DNA from: Fratercula arctica
Taxonomy: Eukaryota; Chordata; Aves; Charadriiformes; Alcidae
Direction: 5' to 3'
Length of the DNA stretch: 64,000 bases
Assembly (NCBI GenBank): GCA_947846985.1
Contig: CANTUZ010000001.1
Span: 114,283,757 to 114,347,756 of the forward strand
Shown one piece after another: positions 1-13,700 of this stretch. Numbering within the stretch: position 1 is the first letter of the stretch; each line of letters begins with the position of its first letter. A program made the translations under genes and the position numbers. The notes beneath the pieces were generated by a model. It was given only the letters and a program-made list of their open reading frames with translations. It was not told the DNA's origin and did not search any database.

Positions 1-1381
1 CGTAGCTGACCACAAACCCATGGTCTAGGCTACCAAGTAACTAGCAACCAGTGAAATAAACTTGCTCAACATTGCACAGCTGACCAGCGGCGGACAAGGA
101 GAGACCTGGATTTGCTTCCAGGCCCACCGTCTGTTGAGCAATACAGCATTGACATCTAGTCTGGAAAGGCCCTTCAAACCTCCCAGATGGTTCCTCGGTC
201 AGTCACCAGAGAGTAACACCTTTCCACCTCTCTCAGGGTATCTGGATTCCAGCATGGGCAAGAGGACCTTTCTCTTTCCTGATCCACACAATAACTAATC
301 CCACTTTTCCAAAGGGAGCAGAAGTCTACCACAATTATTACAACTGGCCTATTAAGACAGCAAGGGGATTTCTGGAAGTAAAGAAACTGGAGTATTTGTG
401 GGGAGGAAAAGAGATCCGTTGTTTCATGTTTTTCATGCAGTTGATGACTCAGCCCTCATGGCTAGAGAGGGTGCTGGCAGTGCACTTCCCTTTTTTCATA
501 TTGGTTCCCAGAAAGATCACTAAATTTGTCTCCTTGCACATATGCCCACCATGCCCTCAGACAGGCAGGCAATGGCCAAACTTCAGGAGCTTGGTTTTAT
601 TTGCTGAGAAATCTCATTCCAAATGGGGAATGCTCATTCACTGGCTTGTCTGGAAGATTCCTGGAACTCTCTGCTGCTGAAAGTATTCAAATGTATATAT
701 ATTTTTATATATGTTACCAGTATCTCTGCCTTTGGTTGAAACCAGCCGCCACACAAACAGTGGTGGAAATGGAAAATAATGTCTACGGAACTTTTTGTAG
801 CCTCCAAGAAAAGATTCAGATTCATTTGGAGCAAAGGAACTTGGGTTGTTTCTTTAAGGTAAAAAGTCTCAAATCTCCAGCTGAGTTCAGTCTTTGGTTG
901 TGGAGCTGGCAGCCCCCCGGGAGACCCTAGGCTCCCAAGGAGTTGGATGCAGGGCTGGGATGTTGCTGTGGCCACAGAGAAGCAATGTTGCCCCATTCCT
1001 CTTTCGGCTTGGACGATTCCCATGCACCAAGGGCTTGGTCTCTGCTTTGCCCAAAAGACAGCAGGGGGCAGAGGTGGCCTCTGCAGTGGTACATGGGGAG
1101 GTGTCCTGGGAGAGGTCCTTGCCCAAGAGGGAGGCATCAAGGGGAGCATGCTGGGCTGGTGGTGGGAAAGGTGAATTTTCTGTACCTGGGGTAGCTTAGG
1201 AAAGACAAGGAAGGAAGCTGCTAGAATGGAAATACAGGGGCCTTAGCACACCTTCCAACATTCTTTTAGGCTTCCTGATGAAAGTCTAACTGCTACACTA
1301 TGACTAAAGCTTGGAGGAGGGTCTTTTACCCCCAGAAGCTGGCATGGGAAAGCCTCAGGTGTCGGGAGGTAATCCACCTAC
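1..1381 (-). other. CD80: CD80 intron 3' of the IgV exon (partial)
   Basis: This stretch follows the GTAGGT splice donor of the CD80 IgV exon on the minus strand, so it is read as the intron before the IgC exon. I looked for an IgC-type exon (paired cysteines, FPKP-like motif) in the minus-strand frames and found none. The open frames here lack domain features and are treated as chance frames. Confidence 0.55.
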
Positions 1382-1717
1382 CTGTAACAAAGAGGGTGAC
1401 AGTCTCATCACACACAACAGATGGGTTCTGCGAAGATCTGAGGTGCTGAACTACACACTGGTAAGGGCCATTGTCCAGGATTTCCACGGGGGAGATCCAC
1501 AGGGTGAAGTTTCTGTCATGCATCTCTGCCCGGTTCATGTACCGCTTGTCCTTGGAGATCTCCTTCCCCTCTGCGTAAGCAAGTACTACCTCCATTGTGT
1601 TCTTCTGCCAGTAGACCCGGTAATTATGTAGGCTATCTGAGCTTTCAATTTCATGACAACAAGGCAGGCCGACTTTTTCTCCCAGTTTGCTTTTGACTTT
1701 CTTCTCTAGTGCATAGC
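1382..1717 (-). CDS. CD80: CD80 exon encoding the IgV domain
   Basis: The exon is 336 bp with phase 1 at both ends. It is preceded on the minus strand by a pyrimidine tract ending in CCCACAG and followed by GTAGGT. The open frame starts upstream of the first internal methionine. The product has the paired V-set cysteines about 75 residues apart, a YWQK motif, [16 protein letters not shown] as the F-strand region, and a closing beta strand VTLFVT. These match the ligand-binding domain of CD80, although sequence similarity to mammals is modest, as is usual for this fast-evolving protein. Confidence 0.87.
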
Positions 1718-4700
1718 CTGTGGGTGGGGGGCAAACAAAAGTCAGTGAGACAGTGGTATAGCCTTGTGCCAGGTCACTGCTGCATAGAGCTCACCTCTTT
1801 TGGCTTTGTCTGCGCCCACTGATGTACCTCATCATCCACCGAGCTGTTTGCAACTTCAGCTCTGCACTGAGGGAGGGCTACCTTGGCAATGCCTTTTACA
1901 TGATGCTCCAGTCCTACTTAGGATGCTGAGCTAGCGGGCACACAATGATATCTGCATGGATTACTGAAGGCAAAGGCAGAAGAGTTACCTCCTGAACAGA
2001 AATTTTGCTGGCCCCTTAAAAAAAAACACACCTCAGAGTAAAGAATTGCCATTATTCATGTAAAGGGATAAAAACATACATGCCCAAACTGCGGTCTCCT
2101 CTGCTCTCCCTTTTCAGAGCCCAGTGTTTGGAAAGTCTGTGTCACCCTCCAGTGAGTTCCCTGCATGCCAAACAGGACCCCAGTGGACTATTAGTTTGGG
2201 GGCTTGGGAGTTTTTTTGGAAGGTTTCAGTTTTTTTTGTAAAAGAAAAAACCCCAAATCTTACAAAACCCTAGAAGCTAGAAGCAACCCTACAATGATAA
2301 ACAAAGGTTACAGCCACACTGTCATCAGCCTCCTAGTACTAGCAAATGAACAATTTCATGAAGTCTAGCTAAAACAAATCTATATTAGCAAAGGCCCATG
2401 GGGCTCCCTTGGGATTACTTGCAAACCAGCACAGGCATTCCCCAACTCCTGCCCAGCGTCCGTGTTGGTGCCATACCTAGGACACAGGCATGTGCCTACA
2501 ATAACAGAGGCCCTTGCCAGGGGGAAATTAGGTACAACTTTGACCAGGTTGGCAGTAATCCCCTTGCTTCGCACTATGAGTTCTGTGCATGCTGCTCCTG
2601 TGATCGGCCCTGCTTTCCCACTCCCCTTCCCCTTTCCAGGGCGTAGGCGCTCACAGTGGCCAGGACCTGAAACATGAGGCAGCAGGCTAGCAAGGAGCTC
2701 CTGCTGTTGCTGGAAGAGTGACACAGTACTGACGTGCGGTCCTGTGCTACAGCAAGGCCAGGGCAGATGGTTGGGCTTTCACCAGGGCTTGTGCCACCTT
2801 CAGGATGATGCTCATCCCTGTGCACTCTGCTTTGTTAGTCCAGAAGGTCGGGTTGCTTTATGTTTGCTCCGCTTGCCCCAGCCTCACTACCTTAGCACCC
2901 ACCTCCACTAGTGGAAGGGGGATACCAATCTGTTGCGTTCCATTGACTGAGAGCAGAAAAACAAGGAAATAGCCGGCCTCAGGACAGAGAAGATTCAGAC
3001 TGCCTCTTCCCTCCCTGCAGAATAGATCTCAGTAAACCTCTCTGAGTGAGAAAGTGGGAAAGTCCTGACCAGGCAGTGTGTCACCGATGGGGACAGTGCA
3101 GCATCACCCGTCAGTGGAGGTGAGACCCCAAGTGCAAAGCCTCTGCCTGAAGTGTGAACTGAACGCCTGACAAAGCTGAGCCTAAGAACTGCCACCCACC
3201 CCCAGCAAAGTCTGGTGATGCTGGCTCATGCATTATTGTCACAGCTAATGTCTAACTGCAGCCACGCAGTGCTCAGGGTGTGACTGGGATGCTGTGACAT
3301 TCAGATTCAGATGAAGTGCCCAAAACGGCCACAAGCTTGTTGCCTGATAGGAATCATTTGCTTAGCAGTGACTCACAGACCCTTGGGACGCCGTCACACA
3401 GCCGTCAGGCAGCGAGACCCCTGCGGCGCGCTGACCTGTGCCCAGTGGCACACCCTGAGGAAGTGCTTCGCAGTCCTCCAGCTGCTGGTACTGGAGGGAG
3501 ACAAGCAGATGCTCAGCCAGTGCCCCAGCACAGGCAGATTTTGGGGCAGCATCGGGGGCTGCTTGCTGAAGTTAAGCCCAGACAGAGAGCCTGGGACAGA
3601 ACATGAAATAAGTTTTCACCTCCCTCCCCTGCGGCTCACCTACCCCTGTCCCACTTGCACGGTTTGCGTTAAATCTGTAGGAAACACACTGAAAAATATT
3701 GAGGAGGGCCTGGCAACACTATGGAATGTTTTAATATTGCTTAAATAAAATAGAATATGTAATTACATGAGCAGCTTCTCATTTAACTGTTTTCCCTCCA
3801 CTCAGCCACTTCATTGGTCTTCCAAAGGGAAAAGATTCAAATGCATTCCCCCCCCCCCCCCCACTACCTGTACTTCCCCTTATAATGCATCGCAGACTCT
3901 GAGCAACCAGGCTGGGGCAGATTAGGAGCCCACTCAGCCTGCTGACCTGTGTCAGCCAGCAACTGGTAGCAAAAATGGTTGAAAAACCATTTCTTCCCCA
4001 CTGCAGGGATAAGAACTGCCATTCCCTGCCAGCCTTTGGCAGCCAGGAATTTAGGGATTTCTTGTCACCAGCAGTTTAATCACTATTGTTAGACCTACCC
4101 TTCAGGAACAGTTCTTGCCCCTTCAGGAACACACGTATATTTTTGGCTTCCACAACATCCTGTGATGATGAGTTGCCCGGTTTGATTACATGCTGTGTGA
4201 AAAAGCATTTCCTTCTGTTCACCTTAAAAGCAGCCCACTTTAGGTTGTGATTCTTGAAGTTCCTCCTCCTGCCTGTCTGCATGCATTTGTATGTGTGTGT
4301 TTTTTCCCTCGACCACATCTTTGCTTGTACTCACAGTTCAGCTTTTACTATTGCTGGAGAGACTCACAAGAGCAGCCAGTCAAACTTTGGAATTGTGGAG
4401 CCTGATAGAGACAGTTTTCTATTTTCTTTTGCAGCAATAGGGGAAGAGTAGGCGTTCAGTAAATGTCAGGTTGACATCACATCATGAGTTGTATGAGGTT
4501 CTCCGCGCCTTGCCCCTAAGAGTCTCCTTTGCAACCAAAAGGAGAACAAAAACCTCCTCAGCAGTACATGTAGAGGGGCTGGAAACTCCTGCTGATGTCA
4601 CATCTACCCTTAAAAGGATCTGCACCCTTGAAACTGCGACCTGAGTGCTGCAAAGCCTGAAGGAACCAAAGTCCACGAGGAGTCATTCAGTCCCACAAAA

Positions 4701-7700
4701 GTCCCCTTTCACTTTAAAGGTGAACTGCAAAGCAAAAATGAAAATTCAGTTTTGTCCCATTTCTGTGCTGAATGCTCTCTGTAATCAGACTGTGGGGGAA
4801 GTATCCACCATGGAAATAACTTTTAATGACTTTTCTGGAAAAAGAAGGTCCCTCCTCTTTCCGCCGGGCCCTTGAAGCCCACCCACTTCCTTGCTACGCA
4901 TGCATGTTGCTCCATCACTGGAAGCCCAGGGCATGTGGCAACACCGAACCGACGAAAGGACTGACTTTCTGTTCCCTGGTCAGAAAAACATGTTCCATTC
5001 AATTTATGCCTGTGCTGCAGATGCCCCACATGGCAGAGCTAATGAGAATGGAAAGGCGAGTGTAGAGGAAACCTGTCCTTTCTTGTTTGCTATGAGAGTC
5101 AGTAAGCAGGAGAGCTCTTGAGCCTGTATCCCTATTTCCTTCACTCCTTGCCCAAGCTGTGTTTCAGAAAATCCCTGCCCTCAGAGAGCTTGGCTCTCCT
5201 GACCATGCGTACAGTCAGGTGGTGTGGGATCGCCCCTGGGTCAGAAGTCCTGCAGAGAGATTTGACTGTAAAAGGCAGTAAAAGATCACACCATGCTTTA
5301 GAGAAGCAGCGCTGAACTGTTGGAAACCTTCAGATAATTCCTGGTGAACTGGTGGAAACCTTCAGGTAATTCCTGGTGAACAGAAACCCCAAAGCCATTC
5401 TCTTTCCCCTCCGTCTGCTATTTCTCTGCCCTTCTGAGCTGCTTTGCCTTTTTTTTTTGATCTGACCTTGTGTTACCTCATTTCACACACAACCCACAAA
5501 GCAACAGACATGGAGGGAAAGGTTCTTCTCGGTGGGCCTGGATTCCTTTGCTTCCTCCATCCCTCCTGTAAGCAGCAGGTAAGAGAGTGGACCTGCACTT
5601 TTTTTCTACCGAAAGTCCTGCAGAAAGCTCTGAGGCAAGTTGTTGGTGGCCCTCCAAACCAGGAGGATCAAAATGGCCTTGCATTGCCTTTTTTTCCATA
5701 AGGCCCCCTATGTCTCTACTCTTACATTATTGGCTACACCGACTTTGCCTGGACCATGCACCCAGGACTCCTGCTCCGCCGGGACGCCGACAACTTTCTT
5801 GCCCTCTGCCTGTGCGTGGGCTGGAAAAAGGGACTCAGGGCAGCTCTGGGAGGAGGTTCACATCATGTCGTGGCGAGGCAAGGGCACTTCTGGTAAGTGG
5901 CGCTGGGCCAGCTGAGGAAAACACGTCTTGTGGAGCTGCGGCTTTTCTACTGGTGGCCATCCCCTGGGGTCAGTGCAGGAATCACACCCAACAGTCCCCG
6001 GGTAATTCTGCAGCTCAGGCCCCTCGTTTTCTGTGAACAGCACACTTGCCCCAAACTTGCAGGATTTATCCTTTGAGGACAACGCAGTATTTCATGGGGA
6101 TTTCCAAGAAAGACAGATAATCATTTGAAAAATTGAAAAATTTTGAAAAGCTAAGTCTTTAAAAGACGAGGCCCTCCTCCTTGATCTTTTCTTTATCCCA
6201 GGTGGTTTTACCAGTGAGGAATCAGATTCTCCCAAAGCTTGCCATGGAGTTAAAATTCAGCAAATATCCTGTGCTACGCTGGAATACATGAAAAAATACT
6301 TTGTATTTAAATCAGTGCTGTGACAGACTCCTGTGAATGCACTGTTCACAGGAAAGATGCCCATTAGATGCCCAGGTGACTTCTATGTGGAGACGTTGTG
6401 ACGTTTCAGCGGCATATAAAAGCACTGCCTTCCTCTGCTTTTTGCTGCGAAGACCCCATGAAATGAGAAGGACGGGATGAAGCAGAAAAAAGTGGGTGCT
6501 GGCAGGCCCTGCTGCCTGTCCTCTTTCAGGAGTCTGTGGCTGCATATTAACCTGGGCACGAGTGCCCGGCAAGCCTCCAAGGCTCCTTCTACCCAGACTC
6601 TACTCCAGCAAGTCGAGGCATGCAAAGGGAGGTCTTGGCACGCAGGGCAAGGAGGAGCGGCCCTTTCACCTTGCACAACCCCAAGCCCAACCTCCCCATC
6701 ACGAACCACAGGCCTGCTGCTACCCTTCCGCTGCTCTAGGCTGCTCTGGCAAGGCAAAGCGGAGCAGCTGCAAGCCCAGTTTGCTTCGCTCGTGCCAGGG
6801 TGACCTCTTGCGAGGTCATGTGCCCTTACTCATCCCAAAGGCGTTGAGAGAGAGGAGCAGAAGAGAAGGCAGTCCGAAGACAAGAAAAACAGTGACGCAC
6901 TTCATTTGGCAGCGGTTCCACTCAGTCTCGCTTCCCTGTACCCACTCACACTAGTCAAGCGTGCCCGTGGCCATTAAGTGATGGGATTAATCCTAGTTTA
7001 CGATGATGTCATGGCAGGCCTGAGGTGGGGAAATGGTTTGAAGAGGTTTTTCTAAAAGTTCATCTCTGCTTGCTTCTGCACCGTAACCTCGGGGCGCCCT
7101 GCTTAGAGTGGTATAGCAAGGGCATGGCACCCCTTACGTGGCTTTATGCACTTCCCATCTTCACATTGCCGCATTCCTCCTAAACAAAACAGATTTGCCC
7201 AGCTCTACACCGCGTGATTTGGCAATGATTATAATATCCTCATGGTGTTTTGGTGCCTGACACCTTCAGCAGCCTTTGTTCCATTTTAATCCTGTTTTGT
7301 TTCACGTGCAAAGCCTTTAGTGAAGAAATCACAAAGTCATGAAGCGGCTGTGAAAACCAGAGGACACCTTCCTGCGTCGGTAGACAGAAAGACAGCCCAT
7401 CTTTGGGGGTACACACTAATCCCATTTTTTTTTTCCCAGCAGCATGTTAACTTGAGGCCCTATTGATGACAAATGAAATTATCAATCTTATTTGTCTCCC
7501 TGTGCATACTTTGACAAGCAGCAATATACAGTAGGTAGCACTCATTTTAGAGTGGTTCACAGTGTGCTCTCAACACATGCTGGTGTCTGATGTGGTCCCA
7601 GTTTTAGACATACCGTACTCCCACTGAAGCCCTCCCTCTGACTGTGGTTACCTTTGCAGGTTGCAGACCAAACACTGTTTTCTCCAGTTAATCGCTGCTC

Positions 7701-10700
7701 AACAGAAAGCAGATTTCATGTGTCGCTGATTGCCTTTTTGCCACGAGGCCAGCAAGGCAACCCAACTGGGCAGGGAATGAAAGTAAGCACCTTTACTAAG
7801 TCACTACTCTGCCAAAAAACCTGGCTGCAAAGGGAAGGAAACTCCATTAATCACGAAAAAGTTCCACACTCAGCAATTAGCAACTGAGAAGACGAAAGGG
7901 AATCTGGAATACTTTGGTAAAGGGGCTCGCTGCAGTGCTGGGGCAGCTCCAGCCCGCCCAGTACCCCTCCCAGTACCCCTTTCCTCTTGCTCCGGCAGTG
8001 CCCAGCTCGCCTTTCAGTACGTCTTGCGATAAAGTTCTACTGCTTTCTGAGTCACCACTGCCCCACGATGGGACAAGCCCACCACCTGGGTATGTCCAGT
8101 CTGCTTTGTTTATAAGATGAGTAAGATCACAACTCTTCACGAGCCAGTCGGCAAATTTCTCATCTTGGCACTAGCCAGGAGGTCAGATCCAAGCAAGGAG
8201 CCAAAGCACTTGGGGGTGGGATGGGGACTACATTGTGTCTTAAGATCTTCCTCTTTGCTGCAGACCCTTCCCCATGGGTGTTGGTCGGGGAGGAAAGGAA
8301 GCGATGGGGACAGAAGGACATCTTTGACTTGGGGAAAGGAGTGAAGGGAAGAGTCTTTCTGAACCTTCCCCCTTTCTCTATTCCCAGCACGCAAGTGGGT
8401 GACCACGCTAGAATAAAAAAGGGTAGAGGGGACACAAAATCTGGATGTCCTCAGAGGATTTGCATGTTTTAGTTTCTTTCGAGTTCAAATTCCTGCAACT
8501 GGCTCAGCACTCTTACGATTCCCCAATTTGGGGGCAGAAACTAGATGTGAAAGTTGTGTAAGACAGGCCTTTGGGGGAGATTTGTCGCACACAAAGACAA
8601 AAATAAATTAGTTAATTTTCTCCCCTGCGGACTCTGTCCCTCGCTGACTGGATCACTTTGTACTTCCTCTATATATATATATCTCCCAGATGAAGATGTT
8701 CTCAGATCATTTTCCCTAATTCCTCCAGAACCACTGCCATGCATACTGCTGTCCTCGCAGCACAGCTTTTGAGGTTGAGGTCCTCCTCACTGCCTCAGGC
8801 CCCAGTTTTCTTCAGTGCTTGCTAAATCTCACGGCTTTGCATGCTGTCCAAGTAGCCAGCCTGCTCTTGAAACTAATAGAAGATGAAAGTGCCCAGTAAC
8901 CAGGAAAATCAAGTATGATACCTCTCACATAAGCTCACTCAAAATTAGAGAAATTACAATTTTTTTTTTTTTTTTTTTTTTGCTTCTAAAGTACTTGCCC
9001 ACAGCCACAGCAATATTCACCAGTGCAGCTAATAACACTACAGGCCTGCCAGCCATTATCTTGTTATAAAAACCTGGTCCCTGCGCAGACACTAACTCAC
9101 GAACGCTCTGCAGACAACAACCTTAACACTAACCCTGCAGCTGGAGGACCGGCAGGAGGAGAGATTAAACAGCCTTATGTAAGAGTGCAGCATGGCGAAT
9201 GGTAACTAACTGAAAGATGACTAAAACGAAACCAGACCAAAGTGGTCCAGGGCTGTCTGAAAGCTACAAAAGCCACAGAGAGAGTGAAATGAGAGACGTG
9301 GGCAGGGGCTGCTGGAGGCACCGGCTGGGAGCATCAGAGGGCGGCTCGGGAAAGTGATTCTTTCGGCTGGTAGGAAGCAGTGTCTGATGGTGAGGTCTGT
9401 TCAGATTGAAGCAATTCCCCTGGTGCAGGGATGAAATCTTTGTTTGCCAGGCGTTTAAAACTGCACAGGAGGGCACCTGCTATGCCAAGAGCAGCGGTGC
9501 GCAGAGGGACTTGCCTCAATGGTCTTTTCTAAGAACTTTTTATATGATACGGTAGCACGCCGGGCTTGCCAAAAGGTGAACTTCTTTTGAGTGCAGCGTA
9601 GATAGAGGTGCCACCATTAGCCAGCAGTCAGCACTTTTATTTTTAGCCAGGGAGTCCCCTGGGACCAATGATATTTTAAAAGCATAACAGTGAAAAAGCA
9701 AAAGCAAAGCCTGTGGCATTTCCACGTTGGGAAAGATACACAAAATTCTCAAATGACCTCCTAAGGCTCCTGATGGCGATGTCCCTCCTATGGGACAGAA
9801 CATCTACAATTAAACATGAAGCTTTTCTTTTTAAAAACAAAAACGACCTCCTTTTGACAAGCAAACAGCCTTCACTGCGTTCAGCACATTTGCCTTGCCA
9901 TCTCATGGCACATACCCCATCTACATGCGTGCAGCGCTTATAGCAGGAAACGCATGTTTAAAAGGAAGGAGAGTTTCTCTGAATGTGGAAATTCTTCTCC
10001 AGCCCGGCACAACCTCCGAGTGCAGCCAGACAGCAAACTGGCATCGATCTCATGCCTTCCCCACACGAGCAGAGGTGATCTGGCTCCTCTTTCCCTTCCA
10101 AACCCAAGTGCTCCCGCTGCTTTCCTTGCCGGGCTCTCCAGAGGCTGGTTGAATATGCCCCTTTGGTGTAAAACAAGGGGAAAGAAAAGAAACTTTCTGC
10201 TAAACTGGTAGTCGAATTAGCTCATCGGTGGATCAGACACATGCCAGAACTAGTACAAAGGAGGGGAGGATCGCGCGGCCAGAAGTAGAGGAGAGAGGAG
10301 CAGGATCGCACCTTTCATTTTGGCCCCCTCAGCTGTGCTGCCTGTCTGCAAACCCCTCTGGGGCACACAGCATCGGGTGTAAAAGCAGACTGGCACTGAA
10401 GACAGTGGGCTGACCCCCACAGAAAACTAACTCATCACAAGTGAGGCAAGGGGATAACTCCATCAGTGGCAGCCTTCACTTTTGTCAGGTTAATTCTGCC
10501 CATTAAACCATGCTCGTAACTCCGAGTTGAGGCAGCGAGAAGCAGGAAAGGTGTGAGGGCACGCAGGGTGGCAACTTCTGCTGGTAACCTACCGCAGCGT
10601 ATAAAACTTCAGCCCCAAACTTTGCATGTTTAAATGCGGGAATGTCTGACATTCACATTGCAGAAAAGTTACAAATGTCTCAGCGATCCAAGAAATGCAA

Positions 10701-13700
10701 AAAGGCTGTTGCCCTCAGAGTAATGTGAGCTCACCGGAGTTATCTGGGTTCGTTCTGATCGAACTGGAAAAACGAAACAGTGTGGATGAACGGAGCGTTT
10801 GAGAGGGAGCTTTACAAACCCAGGATGCAGGCGGATAGCTATATTTTGATTGTGTAAGGATGTAGCTTGTCTGTCTTTAATTTTCTGTGTTTTTTCTAAA
10901 GAACTCTTTCACTTAAAAAAAATACAGCAGCAGAAGTAAAAGAGAATCTGTAAGCAAAAACAGGAGCCTTTAGTTGGGTTTCTGCCTCTCCAGACAAGTT
11001 GTTACAGCAGGTTTCATTCTGGATAGGCAGACAGACAGAAAAAGGAGTTCCTTAGTTCCTCTGCTCCTGTTTTTGAACCAAAGACCTTTCCTTTCTGCAT
11101 GTCTGGAACAGGAGGAGACAGAAACTCATCCGAAAAAAGAAATTAAAAAAACAGTTGAAGGCAGCAAGAGCAATAAGACAGAAACTCAATTTGCATCCAG
11201 CGATCAAGTGGGAAAATCTGGTACGTAAAGAAAAATTTCTGCCATCTCCACCATGAAATCCACCCTAGGCACAACCCATACTGGAGCCGGCATGGAAATT
11301 AGCCACCAAGCACCTAAATCTCCTTGCTAGACACTTCAGTATTTGGGGGTGGCCACGAAACAAGGAATCTTTCTTGTTCTCAGTCTTCTTTGTCCCTTTC
11401 TGAAACCTGGCTCCACTCCGAGCTCTTTATTGGTAGTAACACGTGAGAGGGGATTCCCAGAGTGAGCCACTTGTGAGCCGACGCTCGCCCGCGATGCGGA
11501 GGGAAGTGGCTATTCCCCATGCTCCCAACTCTCCAATAACTCAGAAAAGCTGTGGGGATTTTCCTCAAAACTTCCCAAAAAATTTCGCCACTGGGAAGAA
11601 ACCAAGCACTAGACGGTCCCAGGTCAGATGAAAAGACTCCAGAAAACTCTAAAAGGAATACTCCACGGACAAAACCCGGGCTTGCTGGGGCCCTGCAAGC
11701 AGTGGCTACACCACGTTTGCACACAGGGACAGTACTGGGTGACTTCTAGCAACATTTTCCTAATACAACAAGCTGTGACTAAGGACATCCTGATATTCGT
11801 AGATAGGTGTGAAGGTGCAACGGTAGGAGAAAAACAAGCCCATGGGACAATGTGTTCAAACCGTAAATAAATAAGTTTGTGCTGTAATCAAGGCTGTTCT
11901 GCCACTTTTCCACTGTGCTGAGGCAGCAGGGTGTTGCACATCAGTGTCTCCAGCAGCAGATGACATCTCAGAAGCAGCTCTAAATTACACTGGCATTTCA
12001 GTGGGTCACCTCAGGTGAACCCCAGAGCAGCAAAATTAAATTCAAGGGGAAACAAATGTATCTGTGTAGCTTGGGCATACATGAATTCCTATGAAATACA
12101 ACCTTCAAATCATCCTTTTTAATTAAGACCCTCTTAAAGCCTTCTTGTGCCACGATGTAAAAATTCAGCCTGGCATTCCCTATATTACGATTTCACTCAT
12201 GTAGGGCATACGCAGAGCACCTGCTTTCATCCTAGCATGCTACTGGGCCTTTCGGAGTGCCTCGGCACAGAACTGTGCCAGCACCAGAACACCTGGGCTA
12301 AACCCAAGGGTGCAAGATGTAGCCACAGGCTCTGGGTGCCAGATTCGTCTGTGCCTTCCTGTGGTCATGAGCAGTCCCACATGGGGTCAGTTCTGTAAAT
12401 GCTGGCCTTGGTGACTCGCTTAACAACGCAAGGGAAGTCACTGGCAGGGTGACAGCAGGCTCCCAGGGCTTCAGCATTTTGCCACGACAAGGTCAGAAGT
12501 CAGTCCTTGTGGTCCCTGTGGGCGACCTAGGGAAGGCATCACCTACAACTGCCAGTAAAGCTTTTAAAACCACTTATTTGTGGGTACTGTACCATGTATT
12601 TTTAAGGGTGACTAACATAGCAATACCTCTTTTTTGAGAGAAAGATGGCAGGGTGTGTATGCGTGTGTGCAGAGAGAGAAAGGAAGAGCCTGGGCTGGGC
12701 TGTTCTTATCAGTCGGCCAAGCAACCTGCTCCTGAGGCACCAGGACTTCCACAGACCCATCGCGTGGAAAACATCTAACAGTTATGGCCCCAAAGCTGAT
12801 ACAATGCTTTGTAAAAAAGAGTTTTTTCCACTCTGCTTCTTGCAGAATTAAACCCCAGAATTTTGTAATCAATCAGATTTGGAGAAGTAAGTCTTCTCAG
12901 CAACAGGATGACCAAACCCTGCTGGCCTGTGGGTTTGTGCCGTGTGTTTCCCAGCCCAGGCACCTCTCCCCACGTCTCCCAGCCTGTTCCCAAGCCCTCG
13001 GTGCCACCACGCTCCTTACAGCCCCTTCGCAGCTGCCTCCTGCCCTTTCTGTCAGCTCGGCATGAGGAGGCGCAGCCCGGGCTCTGGCTGGTTGGGTGCT
13101 GCTCGTGGCTAGCCAGCGTATTCCATGTAGCAGGCAAGGATGCTGCATCTCTGCCAGCTCTGCCTTCCTGCCAAATTAGGTTGAAACTGGGCAGGGGATT
13201 TGAAAGTTAGAACCAGGGGCCTGAGACACAGATGGAGAGACAGAAAGCAGGATAAACTATCATTCCCTTAGTAAACCATATAGAAAAAGTACAACTATAG
13301 GAACACCTAGTGTTCTATTATCAAATTCCTAGTTCTAGTACTGGATATTAGCATGTATCAGACTGTATATCCAAGTGTTGCCCATCTTTGGCCTTGGAAT
13401 CAGCATCTTTTTTAGAGAAACTACACAACCAGCTAGTTACCACATGCTCATAATTACACAGAATCACAGAATGGTTCAGGTTGGAAGCGACTTAACGATC
13501 ACCTAGTTCCAACCCCCCTGCCATGGGCAGGGACACCTCCCACTAGACCAGGCTGCTCAAAGCCCCATCCAGCCTGGCCTTGAACACTGCCAGGGATGGG
13601 GCATCCACAGCTTCCCTGGGCAACCTAATTACATTAATAACATACCGCAAGCTCTTAAAGCACACAGAGAGAAACAGTTCTGCACATGATGGATTGTTTG

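Noticed and set aside
634..1149. 171-codon minus-strand open frame next to the CD80 IgV exon
   Set aside because: It has no IgC cysteines, tryptophan or strand pattern and is proline/serine-rich low-complexity sequence. It is not the missing CD80 IgC exon.
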